This document shows, one piece after another, positions 32,500-43,249 of a stretch of DNA of 64,000 bases. Under the pieces are notes generated by a model, which was given only the letters and a program-made list of their open reading frames with translations, was not told where the DNA came from and ran no database searches. Numbering within the stretch: position 1 is the stretch's first letter; the number at the start of each line of letters is the position of its first letter. This stretch comes from Guillardia theta CCMP2712 (taxonomy: Eukaryota; Cryptophyceae; Pyrenomonadales; Geminigeraceae): NCBI RefSeq assembly GCF_000315625.1, contig NW_005434654.1, positions 680,632 to 744,631 on the forward strand. The letters run 5' to 3'. The position numbers were made by a program, and so were the translations under genes.

Positions 32500-33065
32500 C
32501 TGTTCCGATGACACGGACCGGGTACGGCCCGGTACCGCCGGGCATTGCCGCCGCGTGGGGCCGCCGCCTGGCTCGGAACTTGACTCTCACCGTTCAACGG
32601 TTGTGACTCACCGGCTCGGCGGTACTAGCCTTGAAGCCTCAGAGGTCCCGGAGAGTCCGGCTCGCCCGGCCGGGCGGCGGTCGGACCGTACTACGGTACC
32701 TTGAGTTTTCAGCCTGTGTTCAATTAACTCAGCGGGGCTATCTGATCGGACGGACTGGCCGCATGGCTGGCATGCTGATCCCGGCATTAATCAGCAGTGC
32801 CGACGGTGACCGTCTCACTGAGCCCGGGTCCGCCGGGCGGCGGCGGCCGGGCGGAGCCCGAGTCAGTCCGACAGCACTCTCAGCGGCTGAGGGCCGCGCC
32901 AGCCCGGCGCTCAGCTGACTCAGTGACTCGGCCTTGTCGGAACCGCCGCACGGTGCCTGCTTGCCAGCGCCGGGGCCGGGCGGCCCCGGTACTACGGTAG
33001 CCTGAGTCACGGTGGCAGACACAACTTGAACAGTCGGAGGTCGGCATAACTTAACATAAACTGAT
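32500..33065. repeat. GC-rich repeat island
   Basis: Dense CGGCCGGGC-type sequence with many CACTGAGT/ACTCAGTG and CGGTACTACGGTA motifs. Clearly more GC-rich than the genes. Similar patches lie at 12533-12600, 22060-22180, 37983-38214 and 62458-63310. No credible ORF. Confidence 0.65.
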
Positions 33066-33147
33066 GGCATGCCAGGCTTCAGTCGGAACTTGGAACACTC
33101 AGTGCGCCCGAAATGATTCAGGGCCACAAAAAATACTAAGTTTCACT

Positions 33148-34600
33148 GTGGAACAACTTGAAAATTGAGGGGGTGTTCGGCCTGAAATCTTTGTGTGTCA
33201 CTCAGCGGCCGGCGCAAGCAAGTCCAACCTACATGGAACAACTTGAAAATTGAGGAGGTGTTCGGCCTGAAATCTTTGTGTGTCACGCTCCTCCAAGTTT
33301 CAAGTTGTTCCATATAGTTTGGAGCAAGTCCAACCTACATGGAACATTGAGGGGGTGTTCGGCCTGAAATCTTTGCCACCGGTGACGGTGTGTCACTGCC
33401 GCGCAAGCAAGTCCAACCTACTAGGCTACATGGAACAACTTGAAAATTGAGGGGGTGTAAGAACTCGCCGCCGATAAGTTCTTGGAGACGGCGACTGAGA
33501 AGTTCAGGGTATTGCGTCTCATCGGTAGACGAAGCTCAGCGACTCACTGATGGAAGTGGGCTTTGACATAGGTCTGGAATTAAGGAACTTCGACGAGCCT
33601 GAGGGTCTGGCAGTGAAAAGGGGGTGAGGAGGACACAGTGACACGTGTCACAGTGTCCAGGGCGCTGTGCATTGTACTAGGCTTGGTCACTGGAGTCACG
33701 GTTGCCGCGGTGCAAGGGACTGAAGGGGAAGTGACTGCTGTGAATAAAGGAAGTGTTGGTGGCCCAGTGGTGTTGTACTGCACAGCTGTGTATCGTTCAG
33801 AGGTGAATAAGGTTGGGGTAAGGATCTCAGGTGTACTGAGAGATAGTGTTTGCGGCCACGGTGGACATGATCTTGGGTTAAATAGAGTCTGGCCAGTAGT
33901 TAGGAGGTGGAGGTTGATTCGATCATCGCCGGGGGTGTTCGGCCTGAAATCCGAAGTTTGTGTGTCACGCTCCCGGAGTCCAAATTTCAAGTTGTTCCAT
34001 ATAGTTTGGAGCAAGTCCAACCTACATGGAACAACTTGAAAATTGAGGGGGTGTTCGGCCTGAAATCATTGTGTGTCACGCTCCTGCGGCCTGAAATCAT
34101 TGTGTGTCACGCTCCTCCAAGTTTCAAGTTGTTCCATATAGTTTGGAGCAAGTCCAACCTACATGGAACAACTTGAAAATTGAGGGGGTGTTCGGCCTGA
34201 AATCATTGTGTGTCACGCTCCTGCGGCCTGAAATCTTTGTGTGTCACGCTCCTCCAAGTTTCAAGTTGTTCCATATAGTTTGGAGCAAGTGTTCGGCCTG
34301 AAATCTTTGTGTGTCACGCTCCTCCAAGTTTCAAGTTGTTCCATATAGTTTGGAGCAAGTCCAACCTACATGGAACAACTTGAAAATTGAGGGGGTGTTC
34401 GGCCTGAAATCATTGTGTGTCACGCTCCTGCGGCCTGAAATCATTGTGTGTCACGCTCCTCCAAGTTTCAAGTTGTTCCATATAGTTTGGAGCAAGTCCA
34501 ACCTACATGGAACAACTTGAAAATTGAGGAGGTGTTCGGCCTGAAATCATTGTGTGTCACGCTCCTGCGGCCTGAAATCTTTGTGTGTCACGCTCCCATC
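33148..34600. repeat. Tandem array of ~136-bp hairpin units
   Basis: Units contain GGCCTGAAATCTTTGTGTGT-CACGCTCCT followed by a perfect inverted repeat: TTTCAAGTTGTTCCAT and ATGGAACAACTTGAAA, 16 bp each with a 25-bp spacer (34122-34137 and 34163-34178 in one unit). Full units start at about 34088, 34293 and 34430; a 69-bp half unit at 34224 lacks the right arm. Degenerate units precede at 33148-33470 and 33960. The stretch 33480-33930 between them is unrelated, with no recognised gene. Confidence 0.85.
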
Positions 34601-34604
34601 GCAA

Positions 34605-36615
34605 GTCAGCTTTGATGGCCATTATGGCCTTCACAGGCGTGGCTGGCCCTCCGAAGCTCAATCATGATGCATCGCCAATACGATATCAAATATCAAAATA
34701 AAAAATATCAATGTTGAAAGTTTCCCGCCACTGTGAACTCTGCGAAGCCGTACAGATATGAGGATGTGCAGCGTTTGACAGAGCAAGACAAGTCAGGTGA
34801 GCATTATCTCTTTTTTTCATCGAAATTATCACGGGAAGAGATCCAAATGACGTGTTCTTGATGCAGGTTGGAATGATTTGCAGCCTTTGGCAACTTGTAT
34901 GAGATTGATGAACGGGTGAAGACTTTGGCAAGTGCCCAACCAATATTACAAACCGGTATCCAGGAGTACGTAGACGTACCAGTAAGCCGCCCAGCATACA
35001 AAACTCTCGAGACAATGGCTGCATACGAAGGGGTTTTCGACACATCGCAGAACTGTCCCGATGTGAAAAGGTTGTGACATGAAATGGGCACAAACAAAGA
35101 TAAGTTCAGGACTCGGGAGTCGATCAGGTCTAGGCAAAATATTGACATGGTCATCTCACTGCATGGAAGAACATGCAAAACTGAAGGAAAAGCTCAACGG
35201 AAAGTTCTAAATGAACAGATACAGCGCATTTTAGCAGTCACGGTCGGAGCAGCTCGATGCTTGAAACAAAGATGATCCTCAGTACAATCGAATGATGACA
35301 AGTAAGTCCCGTGGTTCGTGAAGGATTCTTCATCCAATTCTTAAGGATGTGTTGGAACGATGAAACATTTTGCAAATCACCAATTTCATCACACTGACTG
35401 ATGCATCATGTAAATATTACTGGTGTGAACTTGCATCAGATTCTGTTCATCGGATGAGCCGCTACCAAGCAGTTGATGTCACAGCAAACAAGAGAGCCGT
35501 TTTGAAGATGTTGATATTCCTGACCGTAGAGCATTCAAGATGTGGCCACATGTCACATGCTTCTTGGTTAACGCAGATACACCCTCGCCAGGCAAAAGAT
35601 GGAACGTCTTCAGGATTACAGGGAGGTCGGTTGTGCTTGTACCCTGATTGTAACTCTTCTAATAAAGATATGATAACCTGAATGTGCAATTCTGTTTGTT
35701 GATTCACAGTGTTTGCGACTCGATTGCAATCATCGAGTGCTTGCTCTGTTGAACAAGGCACTCCTCTGTAGAGCCATGCGACAAGAACACTACAGTTGCA
35801 CGGTAGCATTGCGACACCAAGACAGGATTGATCCGATGAACGTCTCATTTATTGATACGCAAAGGCATCATCTGCACATTGCTTCATTTCTGACTAGGTT
35901 TCTGTGCAATCGAAATCCTTGTGAAAATATCATGACAGAGGAAAAATTTGAAGCGAAACGGAAAAATCATCGAAATATGATCATAGATATAGTGATTCAT
36001 GATCAACAACGGTTCTCTACAGTCATCTATGCGGGCAGGAACAGTCATCTTCTGTGCAAACGTCTCTTCATGTATCGTTGAACGGTTGAGTGCATGTAAG
36101 ACTTGCCTCCATAGAAAATTGAAGTGCATGAATCCTGACTGTAAGACTAGAAGAATTGAAAGCAAGTGATGACATGAGAACACATATCTAGACAGAAAAG
36201 TCGCTCAAGGTACAGCTGGATACAAATTTCTCACAAATCACAGTCATGCATTTGAGCGCAACGTGCAACCTACGGCAATTTGAATAAAGGGTCAATCAGA
36301 GTTGATTCTGTTCAATGGTGTATCGATTATCAATTCCTTACCTGATCATAAAAATTTCATCTTGTCTTCGAAGAATATTTGCAAGTACACCCGCGGATTG
36401 TTTGAACCTAGGGTGCATATTCCATTGCAGGATGGATGATTCAAACCTTGGCCCAACCTGTAGAGTTGAGAAAGAAGCTCGATCATCTCTTACAGGTATG
36501 ATATGAGATCTTCATCTCATTTCTATCTCAGTTGGGTTGGATTCGAAGTCTCTCAATATCAAAGTTCATCCTGGTGAGTCACGAAGGCACCATTTCATCC
36601 CTTCTTGCTCGTCCA
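34605..36615. other. Two kb without a confident gene
   Basis: One plus-strand stretch, 34882-35077 (after a GCAG acceptor-like site), reads like protein (NLYEIDERVKTLASAQPI, QEYVDVPVSRPAYKTLETMA) and may be a lost or distant exon. Other ORFs at 35370-36080 have no recognisable features. No repeat of the surrounding families is seen here. Confidence 0.4.
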
Positions 36616-36619
36616 GGGA

Positions 36620-37165
36620 GAGGGGGCTTGGGGAATGAGAAATGGGTGTTACCCCCACCCCCTATTGTAGAGTTTCAAACTCGTTCAAAGGTGGGTAGTT
36701 GAGGGTGCTCCATACCCACCCCACCACCCAAAATGACTCAAACGGAGGGGTTCTCGGATCCGAAGGAGTCCCGCCTCCATCACCCCCTCTCATTTGAATT
36801 CAAGATGGTTCAGGCCGACCCCACATACAGGCTTGCAGTTTTCTTATGTATGCCCATATGATTTGATCGGACAGGCCCCAGGTTCAAGGGATGAAGCAAT
36901 TGAATTCACCAGCATGCTTGAAGATTTTTCATGGGAGTGGGGTTATACTTGTACCGGATGTGTACAATACATAGGGGAGAACCCCGAATGGTACCAAAAG
37001 AGTACCAAAGTCACATGGTTCGGACTGTACTAACTGGTACCAAGAAATTGTACTCAAGAAGACCCTACCCCTGAAAAAGTTCTGCTTGGCTCTTCGTGAT
37101 TTGAATTCGGAACACGGTCGGAAGACCCACCCCGCCCCCACATGAGGCGTGGTATGCGTGGATTT
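36620..37165. repeat. GT-rich island
   Basis: Mixed CCCCACCCCC and GGGGTAGGG-type runs, plus ACCCCACCCC, on one strand. Lies directly before the retrotransposon derivative at 37.2 kb. No credible ORF. Confidence 0.6.
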
Positions 37166-37221
37166 GAATCTACCACCCTCACCGCGAAACGTTTTAGAGC
37201 TCCAAGGTCAATTGAGAAAGG

Positions 37222-37982
37222 CAACGGTCACGTCCGCCATCAAGCCCTCGTACTGCTCGGACCCTCGATCGCGGATTCCAGGGATGTGGATATCGCCCTT
37301 CATCTTGCGGCCATGAGGATGGGAGGGTACCTGCCGTCGAGAACGAGGATCCCCCACTGTATCGATGACGCTCTGAAGACCAGCTTCGTTCAGCATCGAC
37401 CGAATCGTACGAGTAAGGTTGTCATGCGCCGTGGGAACTTCGGAAGCTTGGAGGATCGGCGTTGGCAGGTCTGGAGATGATGTGCAGCAACGGAGGGATC
37501 GAGCTCGCGCTGACATCCATCACATTCCGTCGGACACTGGCAGATCGGCATGCCACTGATGGAGATAGCAGTCGAGCATCTGAGCATAGCGGTGCGGGAA
37601 GGCCTTGAGGGGGTAGTAGCTCGAGACTCGCATCGGAGAGTGGCTCAGGAGTCCGATCACCGTGGCACGCTCAGGAAAATGAGCGAAGATGGTCAGCCTG
37701 TGAGACTGCAAGACCCTATCCTGCGACTTGAGCGAGTGTGTCCTGCGGCTACACGACGGTAGAGGATCGCTCCAGCATTATGAACGAAGTCGTGCGCCTC
37801 AACGAAGAAGGTCGCCAGAGGATGCTTCTGGGCACGGAGAGATCTCGAGCAGTGAACGTCCAGGCTATGAGGAGGGGGCAGGGTCCGTGACATGGGCTGG
37901 TCAGAGTACCAAGCCTGAAGCGAGGAAGCGAGCGATAGCCGTATAGTAAACAGCGGGGTGTAGACCCTCAGAGGGCGTGAAC
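37222..37982 (-). mobile_element. Internally deleted retrotransposon derivative, copy 2
   Basis: Minus strand from 37982: sequence matching 25187-25360 (including SRTLPPPHSLDVHCSRSLRA), the undisturbed insertion site ATFFVEAHD, the same ~250-bp deletion after AILYRRV as copy 1, the Cys/His region, and a 3' truncation at the start of the nuclease-like region (LMADVTV) at 37222. It provides the empty site that dates the 181-bp insertion at 25370. A GC-rich repeat begins immediately at its 5' side. Confidence 0.85.
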
Positions 37983-38214
37983 TTTCACTCGTCCTCCTGG
38001 GCAGACTGGGCCCGGACCGCCGGACTGCGGCCCCCCCGGCCCCCCCGACCGTGACAGGCTTGGCGAGGCAACCCAGCTTTAAGTGAAAATACTGGTACTA
38101 AAAGTATTGTCCTCGTACTGATTTTTAACTTAACTTTGAGAAAAGTATTGGAGGCCGCAACGGCCCCGTCCCTTGTCATGTGACTCCCCCGGCCGACTGA
38201 GTCTCTGGCCCTCG
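37983..38214. repeat. GC-rich repeat with AT core shared with 62.4 kb
   Basis: Begins with CGGCCCCCCCGGCCCCCCCG-type sequence and contains a 35-bp AT-rich core at 38106-38140 that is identical to 62423-62457. GC-rich sequence with CGACTGAGTC motifs continues to 38214. Confidence 0.75.
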
Positions 38215-38720
38215 AGACGGGGTAGGGTGGGCTAAGCAGGAGGGGTGGAGGTGACTACCTACCCGTGGTGAAAGACTTTTTTATCCACTCTTAGAAGGGG
38301 TTATGAGTGTCCACAGGGGTAGTAGGGGTGTGAGTGTGGGGTTTCCGAGTAAAAAGGAGGCACACGAAGGGGGTAGGGTAGGGCTGAGGGTCAAACGAAA
38401 AGAAGAGGCGCTTTTATTTGAACATGATATTCAAATGTTCCGAGTTATTTTGAACCTGGATATAAGATTAGTTTCCATTTTAATAACATATGTATACAGT
38501 ACCCACCCCGTATATCACCCCCACCTATCTTTTACAAAAGAAATGGACCGGTATTTTTTGATTCTGCAGGCGAAACCCTACCCTCACATCCCAATACTCC
38601 TCCAGTGCTTATGGACCCCTACTTTCATCACATTTTGTGTTGGCGAACGTGAGGTGGGTGGCGATTTGTGGTCTGAAAATGGACTACTCGCTATTTGGGG
38701 TATCTGCATTCATAAATTTC
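38215..38720. repeat. GT-rich island
   Basis: GGGTAGGGTGGG and related runs, then a more mixed part with CCCACCTATC and CACATCCC. A 148-codon frame here is judged incidental: it begins in the G-rich repeats and has no recognisable domain. Confidence 0.55.
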
Positions 38721-38883
38721 AAAATGATAATCTAAATAATAAACATTAGGCCATGTTATTGAAAGATTTAATAGAAAATTGAAAACTGGAGAACCCTTGG
38801 TGGAATAAAACCTCCAACAAACGAGCACCTCGGCATCTCTGGCAACAAGCAGCAAGGCAAGCAAGGAAGAGATCAGCCGCTCC

Positions 38884-38952
38884 TCTGAGCTCCTCCTCTT
38901 CTATGCTCTGAGCTCCTCCTCTTCTATGCTCTGAGCTCCTCCTCTTCTATGC
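38884..38952. repeat. 23-bp tandem repeat, three units
   Basis: CTGAGCTCCTCCTCTTCTAT plus GCT, three head-to-tail copies, just upstream of the cyclin gene. Confidence 0.9.
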
Positions 38953-39021
38953 TCCCTGCTGATTGAAATCAATTTCTCTCTGCTTGGTCCACATTGCTCA
39001 AAGAAAAGATTTTTTGTTGAA

Positions 39022-39753
39022 ATGGTTGGTGCTGATGCAGAACCTTGCTCACATTTGGTCGAGTTGCAAGAATTCATGGCTTCAGATGCTGCACGCCAAG
39101 AACGATTGGTTGCTGTCATCGCTGTTATGCTGCAAGAAACAGTGAATGCAACTCAAAGTCTGTGTCGCCCCACAAAGCTCTCTTCGTTTGATGGGCCCAA
39201 GCCTCATTTGTCTGCGAGTTCTTACGTCAAAAGAATCATGAAATACAGTGACGCCAGCCCATGTTGCCTTGTGGTTGGCGCCATCTACCTTGAACGCTTG
39301 AAGAAACGAGACGACATGGTGGCTCTCACTGTCTACAACTTTCAAAGGTTGTTCCTTGTTGCCGTCATGCTCGCGTCGAAGTTTCTCGACGACGCCTACG
39401 CTTCCAACAGGATCTGGGCTGAGATCGGCGGTCTCATGGTGGAAGAGCTCAATCACCTCGAGCTTGAGTTTCTCTATAGGATCGCCTTCTCGCTTTCCAT
39501 CAGCCGTGAGGAGTACGACTGGTACGCCGAAGAGCTTCATCGAAGAGCAGACTTGCAGGAGCGCGAATGTCCTGAGAACCCAGCAAGCGCCACACGCGAG
39601 GAGCTCAACTCCAGCCTAGACCATGATCTTGATGTTGTCACCCGACAGTTTGCTGAGCTTGAGTCGCAACTTTCAAGAAACAGCACACCGACGTCTAAGG
39701 CGTGTTGGATTGCTGGGCAGGAGAGCGAGAAAGTCTCGCTCGCATCTTATTAG
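39022..39753 (+). CDS. Pho80-like (P/U-type) cyclin
   Basis: Single exon, 243 aa. The cyclin box is clear: FDGPKPHLSASSYVKRIMKY, then CCLVVGAIYLERL, FQRLFLVAVMLASKFLDDAY, NRIWAEIGGLMVEELNHLEL and EFLYRIAFSLSISREEYDWY. The pattern 'SxxxYVxRI ... GxIYLxR ... VMxASKxLDDxYxxNxxWAxIGG ... LNxLExxFL' defines the Pho80/cyclin-P group, which partners Pho85/CDKA-type kinases in phosphate and cell-cycle signalling (family knowledge). A Glu/Ser-rich C-terminus has no other domain. It converges with the cyclase gene: the two stops are 17 bp apart. Confidence 0.93.
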   Translation: MVGADAEPCSHLVELQEFMASDAARQERLVAVIAVMLQETVNATQSLCRPTKLSSFDGPKPHLSASSYVKRIMKYSDASPCCLVVGAIYLERLKKRDDMVALTVYNFQRLFLVAVMLASKFLDDAYASNRIWAEIGGLMVEELNHLELEFLYRIAFSLSISREEYDWYAEELHRRADLQERECPENPASATREELNSSLDHDLDVVTRQFAELESQLSRNSTPTSKACWIAGQESEKVSLASY

Positions 39754-39770
39754 TTCAACGCATGTAAATG

Positions 39771-42692
39771 TTAAGGTAAAGACTCTAACGAAGCGCCCGC
39801 GCCTTCCCTCCAACTCCTTCCCCCCTCACAAGGCAACAGAGCTCGCACGAACTCGGGCGAGCATGCGATGCTATCCACCGCAGCTGTTGCTTGTAAGCTT
39901 TGAGCAAGGTACATCGCCTCGCCAATGGCTTGAAAGCGCGGCTGTTGCTTTCCCATTGTTCCTGCCACACAAGACCCAACGGCTATGCCAATGCGACAGG
40001 AGATGCGCTGGCCGGCCTTGCGGCTCTCGACGTCGACGACGGAGAGCATGGTTTCAGCAAGAGCCATCATCATGTGGCAGACCAGCCGTTCTTGCGACTC
40101 CTCAAGCCAACCAGCGCAGATGTACTCGTCACCAATAGTGTCGAGCTTGAAAATGCGTCGCTCAGGAACAGCTTCGTCGAGCTTCGAGTAGATTTGATGG
40201 ATCAGCGTCGCCACTTGCAGGGGCTCCAGCCTCGCTGCTATACTCGTGTAGTCGCAGAGGTCCAGTCTGAGGACAACGGCCTTCCTGTAGGTTGACGAGA
40301 CTTCGCCAGTGTCTGCCGCCTCTCTGATCACATCCCGTGGGAACAAGTCATTCAAGACGCGGTAGACAGCACGGTACTCCATCTTATGCCGCTGAAGGGA
40401 GCACCACTGCCTCCTCTGCGTCGATTGGCTCTCCTTGAGGATCCTATGGCTGAAGTAGGCGACGGCAAAGAGAATAAGGAAGATGCCCTTGTTGGCTTGA
40501 GGCCAGAGCAAGAGAGTAATCACAAGCTGGACGGGGAAGGTGAAGAGGAGGAAGCGGCGATGCCAGGCTACAGGCATGTCGGTCTGTTGCAAATTGATCC
40601 ACGAGAACATAGGGCCAAAGATAACGAACAAGCCCGTCGCTCGCGTCCAACGCACGCACAGTAGCATGACAACGTGGTGAAGGGCATGGGCTGCTAGGTA
40701 GGAAAGCTGCCACTTGCTCAAGGAGGTGACAGCCTGCTGAATGCCCTGCACTCGAGCCCGCCCCATTCGTAGAGCAAGCAAGGCAAAGCGTCCTCCATAC
40801 AGGCAGAGAGCGATGAAGACAGCGCATATGATTGTCTGCGCCATCCGCACTTGAGTTTGGAGCTCATGTGCCACGGGAGATGCAATAGAAAAGAAGGTGA
40901 GCTGCGTCGTGTTGTAAAATACAACGAAGGTCATCACCATGTACGAGAGGCTCCCGAAGAACAATCGCTGTGTGGAGATGATGTACCTGCTCATCTGAAA
41001 CTTGCACTCAACGTCTCTCTCTGCAAAAACAACATTGGACGAGCAGATGTCATACTTGGAGGACACCGTGGAAAAGCGATGCTCGCCGTCCAGCCAGGCC
41101 ATGATTGGGTCGATTTTTACGCTCGCCTTAGGAGACTGCAAGAGCTTGACGTACGGCTGGGAGAATCGCCGCATGCTTAAAGATTGCGCACCGATCTCTC
41201 TGGCGTTGCTCTGAGCTCGTTGGCAAGTGCTGGGAATGAGGAGGAAAGTTTTCATCATTCCTTTCCCTTTGACGTGAATTTCCTCTCTTTCAACCACGTT
41301 CACATCGCTGGACCTGCTGACTGTGAGCATGCTGTGAAACTCTGAGGTGCAAAGGATGCTGCCGGGCTGTGAGTGTGAGCACATGCGGGCACTGGTGTTG
41401 ACCGCATCCCCAAACAAGCAGTAAAAACGCCTTGTCTTCCCCACGATAGCTCCAGCTAGAGGTCCACACGCAATACCCACCTTTGCCCACAAGGCCTCGC
41501 CTTCAAGACTCTTGCACTTGCTGGCCTCGGCGATAAGAGCCTTGGCGATAAGAACGGCTTCCCTCACGCATCGCTCTTTGTATTGCTCGAGATGCTCTGG
41601 GACGTGGAAAGGATGAGAAGTGCGGGGGCAGCAGATGACGTAGGTGTCGTTGATGTGATGGTACTTGAAGAAGCCGAAGCCGTCAACGATGCTGTCGAAG
41701 GCCGTGTAAATCTCGTCGATGAGCTTGAACGTCTCCAGGGCACGGGAGCTGGCGAAGGCTGTGGCAGACGGGGAGAGACTAACGAACAAGACGATGCAGA
41801 ACTCCATCTTGGCAGCGATCAACGTGTCTGTCTCCTGTCCCTTCAGTCGCTGGTGTAAGGACTTGGGGATGAGGGTTGCGAGGAGGTCGGAGGTCTTGCA
41901 GGTGAGGGTCTCTACGTCTCTCTCCCTCGCGTGCTCCCTCCTCGCTGCCTCGCGCTTGTAGCCGCACACAAACACACTCGAGATGGTAAGCGTAAGATGA
42001 AGAACGACCGCAGACAGCCACGAGCGCAGACCGACGCCGGTCACCAAGCCTGCAGCTGCCAGGCACAGCACCTGTGTCAGAGCGATGACGAGGCACGTCC
42101 GTCCGCTCACTCCCGCAGCATACGGGAAGAGATAGCCCAGCACTGCGTAGACTGTGAATGTCTCTGGGGTCGTTAACTTGGAAATGCAGCCTGCATCTTC
42201 GCAGCTGTACTCCGTGCAGAAATTCTGCATGGTGGAAAGAGGATCTGAATCAACGCAGTGCCAGTGCCAGGGGATGCCATGGCGGTAATCGATGGTCATG
42301 TTGACATGGGGGGACATGTAATTCAAACTCCTCGACCGGCGAATGTCCGCGATAACTCGTCTAACGACCTCAAGCTCGAAGAGGATGGTGATGAGAGTGA
42401 AGAAAAATATCTCCTTGTTGATAAGCCTGGAGAGCCTGCGGTATGGCGCTAGAAGATGGTAGATCCCTCCTCCTAAGATGCTGATGACTGACGAGCTTAA
42501 GAACAAGAGCCCATGCAGACACCTCCACTGCACGTCCCCCCCACACAGGTCTCCGATCAGGATCCTCGTGCCATAGATAAGAAACAAGACGCTCATGGAC
42601 ATCAGCAGTTTTTTCATCGTGCTGCGGTGAGCCATGAAGTATTGTACATCAAAGTCTTGAGTTTGAGCTGAGTGATCGACCTCTTCCGGCAT
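39771..42692 (-). CDS. Membrane nucleotide cyclase, two TM blocks and two class III domains
   Basis: Intronless 973-aa frame. Order: N-terminal TM block (about residues 25-250, with a Cys-containing loop), first cyclase domain (about 280-500), second TM block (about 580-770), second cyclase domain (about 800-960). This is the layout of animal transmembrane adenylyl cyclases. The first domain lacks the first metal Asp (FVSLSPSATAF) but has the transition-state Asn and Arg (CLFGDAVNTSARM). The second keeps both metal Asps (RLDLCDYTSI, TIGDEYICAGW) but lacks Asn/Arg (IGEAMYLAQSL). Together they could build one active site, with roles in the reverse order to mammalian enzymes, as described for ciliate and apicomplexan guanylyl cyclases. 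The Cys in YCLFGD sits where guanylyl cyclases have a purine-specifying Cys, so the substrate may be GTP (uncertain). Confidence 0.92.
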   Translation of the reverse strand: MPEEVDHSAQTQDFDVQYFMAHRSTMKKLLMSMSVLFLIYGTRILIGDLCGGDVQWRCLHGLLFLSSSVISILGGGIYHLLAPYRRLSRLINKEIFFFTLITILFELEVVRRVIADIRRSRSLNYMSPHVNMTIDYRHGIPWHWHCVDSDPLSTMQNFCTEYSCEDAGCISKLTTPETFTVYAVLGYLFPYAAGVSGRTCLVIALTQVLCLAAAGLVTGVGLRSWLSAVVLHLTLTISSVFVCGYKREAARREHARERDVETLTCKTSDLLATLIPKSLHQRLKGQETDTLIAAKMEFCIVLFVSLSPSATAFASSRALETFKLIDEIYTAFDSIVDGFGFFKYHHINDTYVICCPRTSHPFHVPEHLEQYKERCVREAVLIAKALIAEASKCKSLEGEALWAKVGIACGPLAGAIVGKTRRFYCLFGDAVNTSARMCSHSQPGSILCTSEFHSMLTVSRSSDVNVVEREEIHVKGKGMMKTFLLIPSTCQRAQSNAREIGAQSLSMRRFSQPYVKLLQSPKASVKIDPIMAWLDGEHRFSTVSSKYDICSSNVVFAERDVECKFQMSRYIISTQRLFFGSLSYMVMTFVVFYNTTQLTFFSIASPVAHELQTQVRMAQTIICAVFIALCLYGGRFALLALRMGRARVQGIQQAVTSLSKWQLSYLAAHALHHVVMLLCVRWTRATGLFVIFGPMFSWINLQQTDMPVAWHRRFLLFTFPVQLVITLLLWPQANKGIFLILFAVAYFSHRILKESQSTQRRQWCSLQRHKMEYRAVYRVLNDLFPRDVIREAADTGEVSSTYRKAVVLRLDLCDYTSIAARLEPLQVATLIHQIYSKLDEAVPERRIFKLDTIGDEYICAGWLEESQERLVCHMMMALAETMLSVVDVESRKAGQRISCRIGIAVGSCVAGTMGKQQPRFQAIGEAMYLAQSLQATAAVDSIACSPEFVRALLPCEGGRSWREGAGASLESLP

Positions 42693-43249
42693 CTCCTACT
42701 GTCGGGCGGGTCGTTCAAGGCAGAGGCCTCAGGTGAGGGCGAGAGTCGTCACAGAGCATGCAAGCTGAAGCTACATAGCGTCTGATCCTCCTTCCCCTCA
42801 ACTTCGTCTTCTCTCACGCTGCTCACGCCCTCCTTCCACTACCCCTTGGCCCCCGCATGACCACAGGATGACAGACGGGATCAGGTACATTATAGGACAT
42901 CCCTTTTACTTATCGCAGATATGGTACAAACTTCAAGCCCGCCCAGGTTGGTGGGAGGCTGGGTTGAAGAGCGCATTTGAGGGAGGAGGAGCGACAAGAA
43001 TGCTGGGAAGCGCTCGAAGATCGCTGCTTGCCGGTGTCGCCGTCTTCAACCTTGTGGCCCCCTTGAATGCATACTCCAGCAGCTTCGTGCAGATTTCGGG
43101 CGGCTTCTCGAGGTTTCTTCTCTCAAGACGAGATGCTCTGCGCGCTTGTCGACAAGTTTCGCCATGCGGTGCCCCACAAAATGTTGTCGAGCAGGGCGTA
43201 AGCTTTTTTGTTTGTGCAGTGAATATATGGCGAGCATGCGCTGTCTCTG

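Noticed and set aside
33638-34039. Plus-strand 133-codon frame (MTRVTVSRALCIVLGLVTGV)
   Set aside because: Ends inside the hairpin array, no recognisable domain; considered part of the repeat region.
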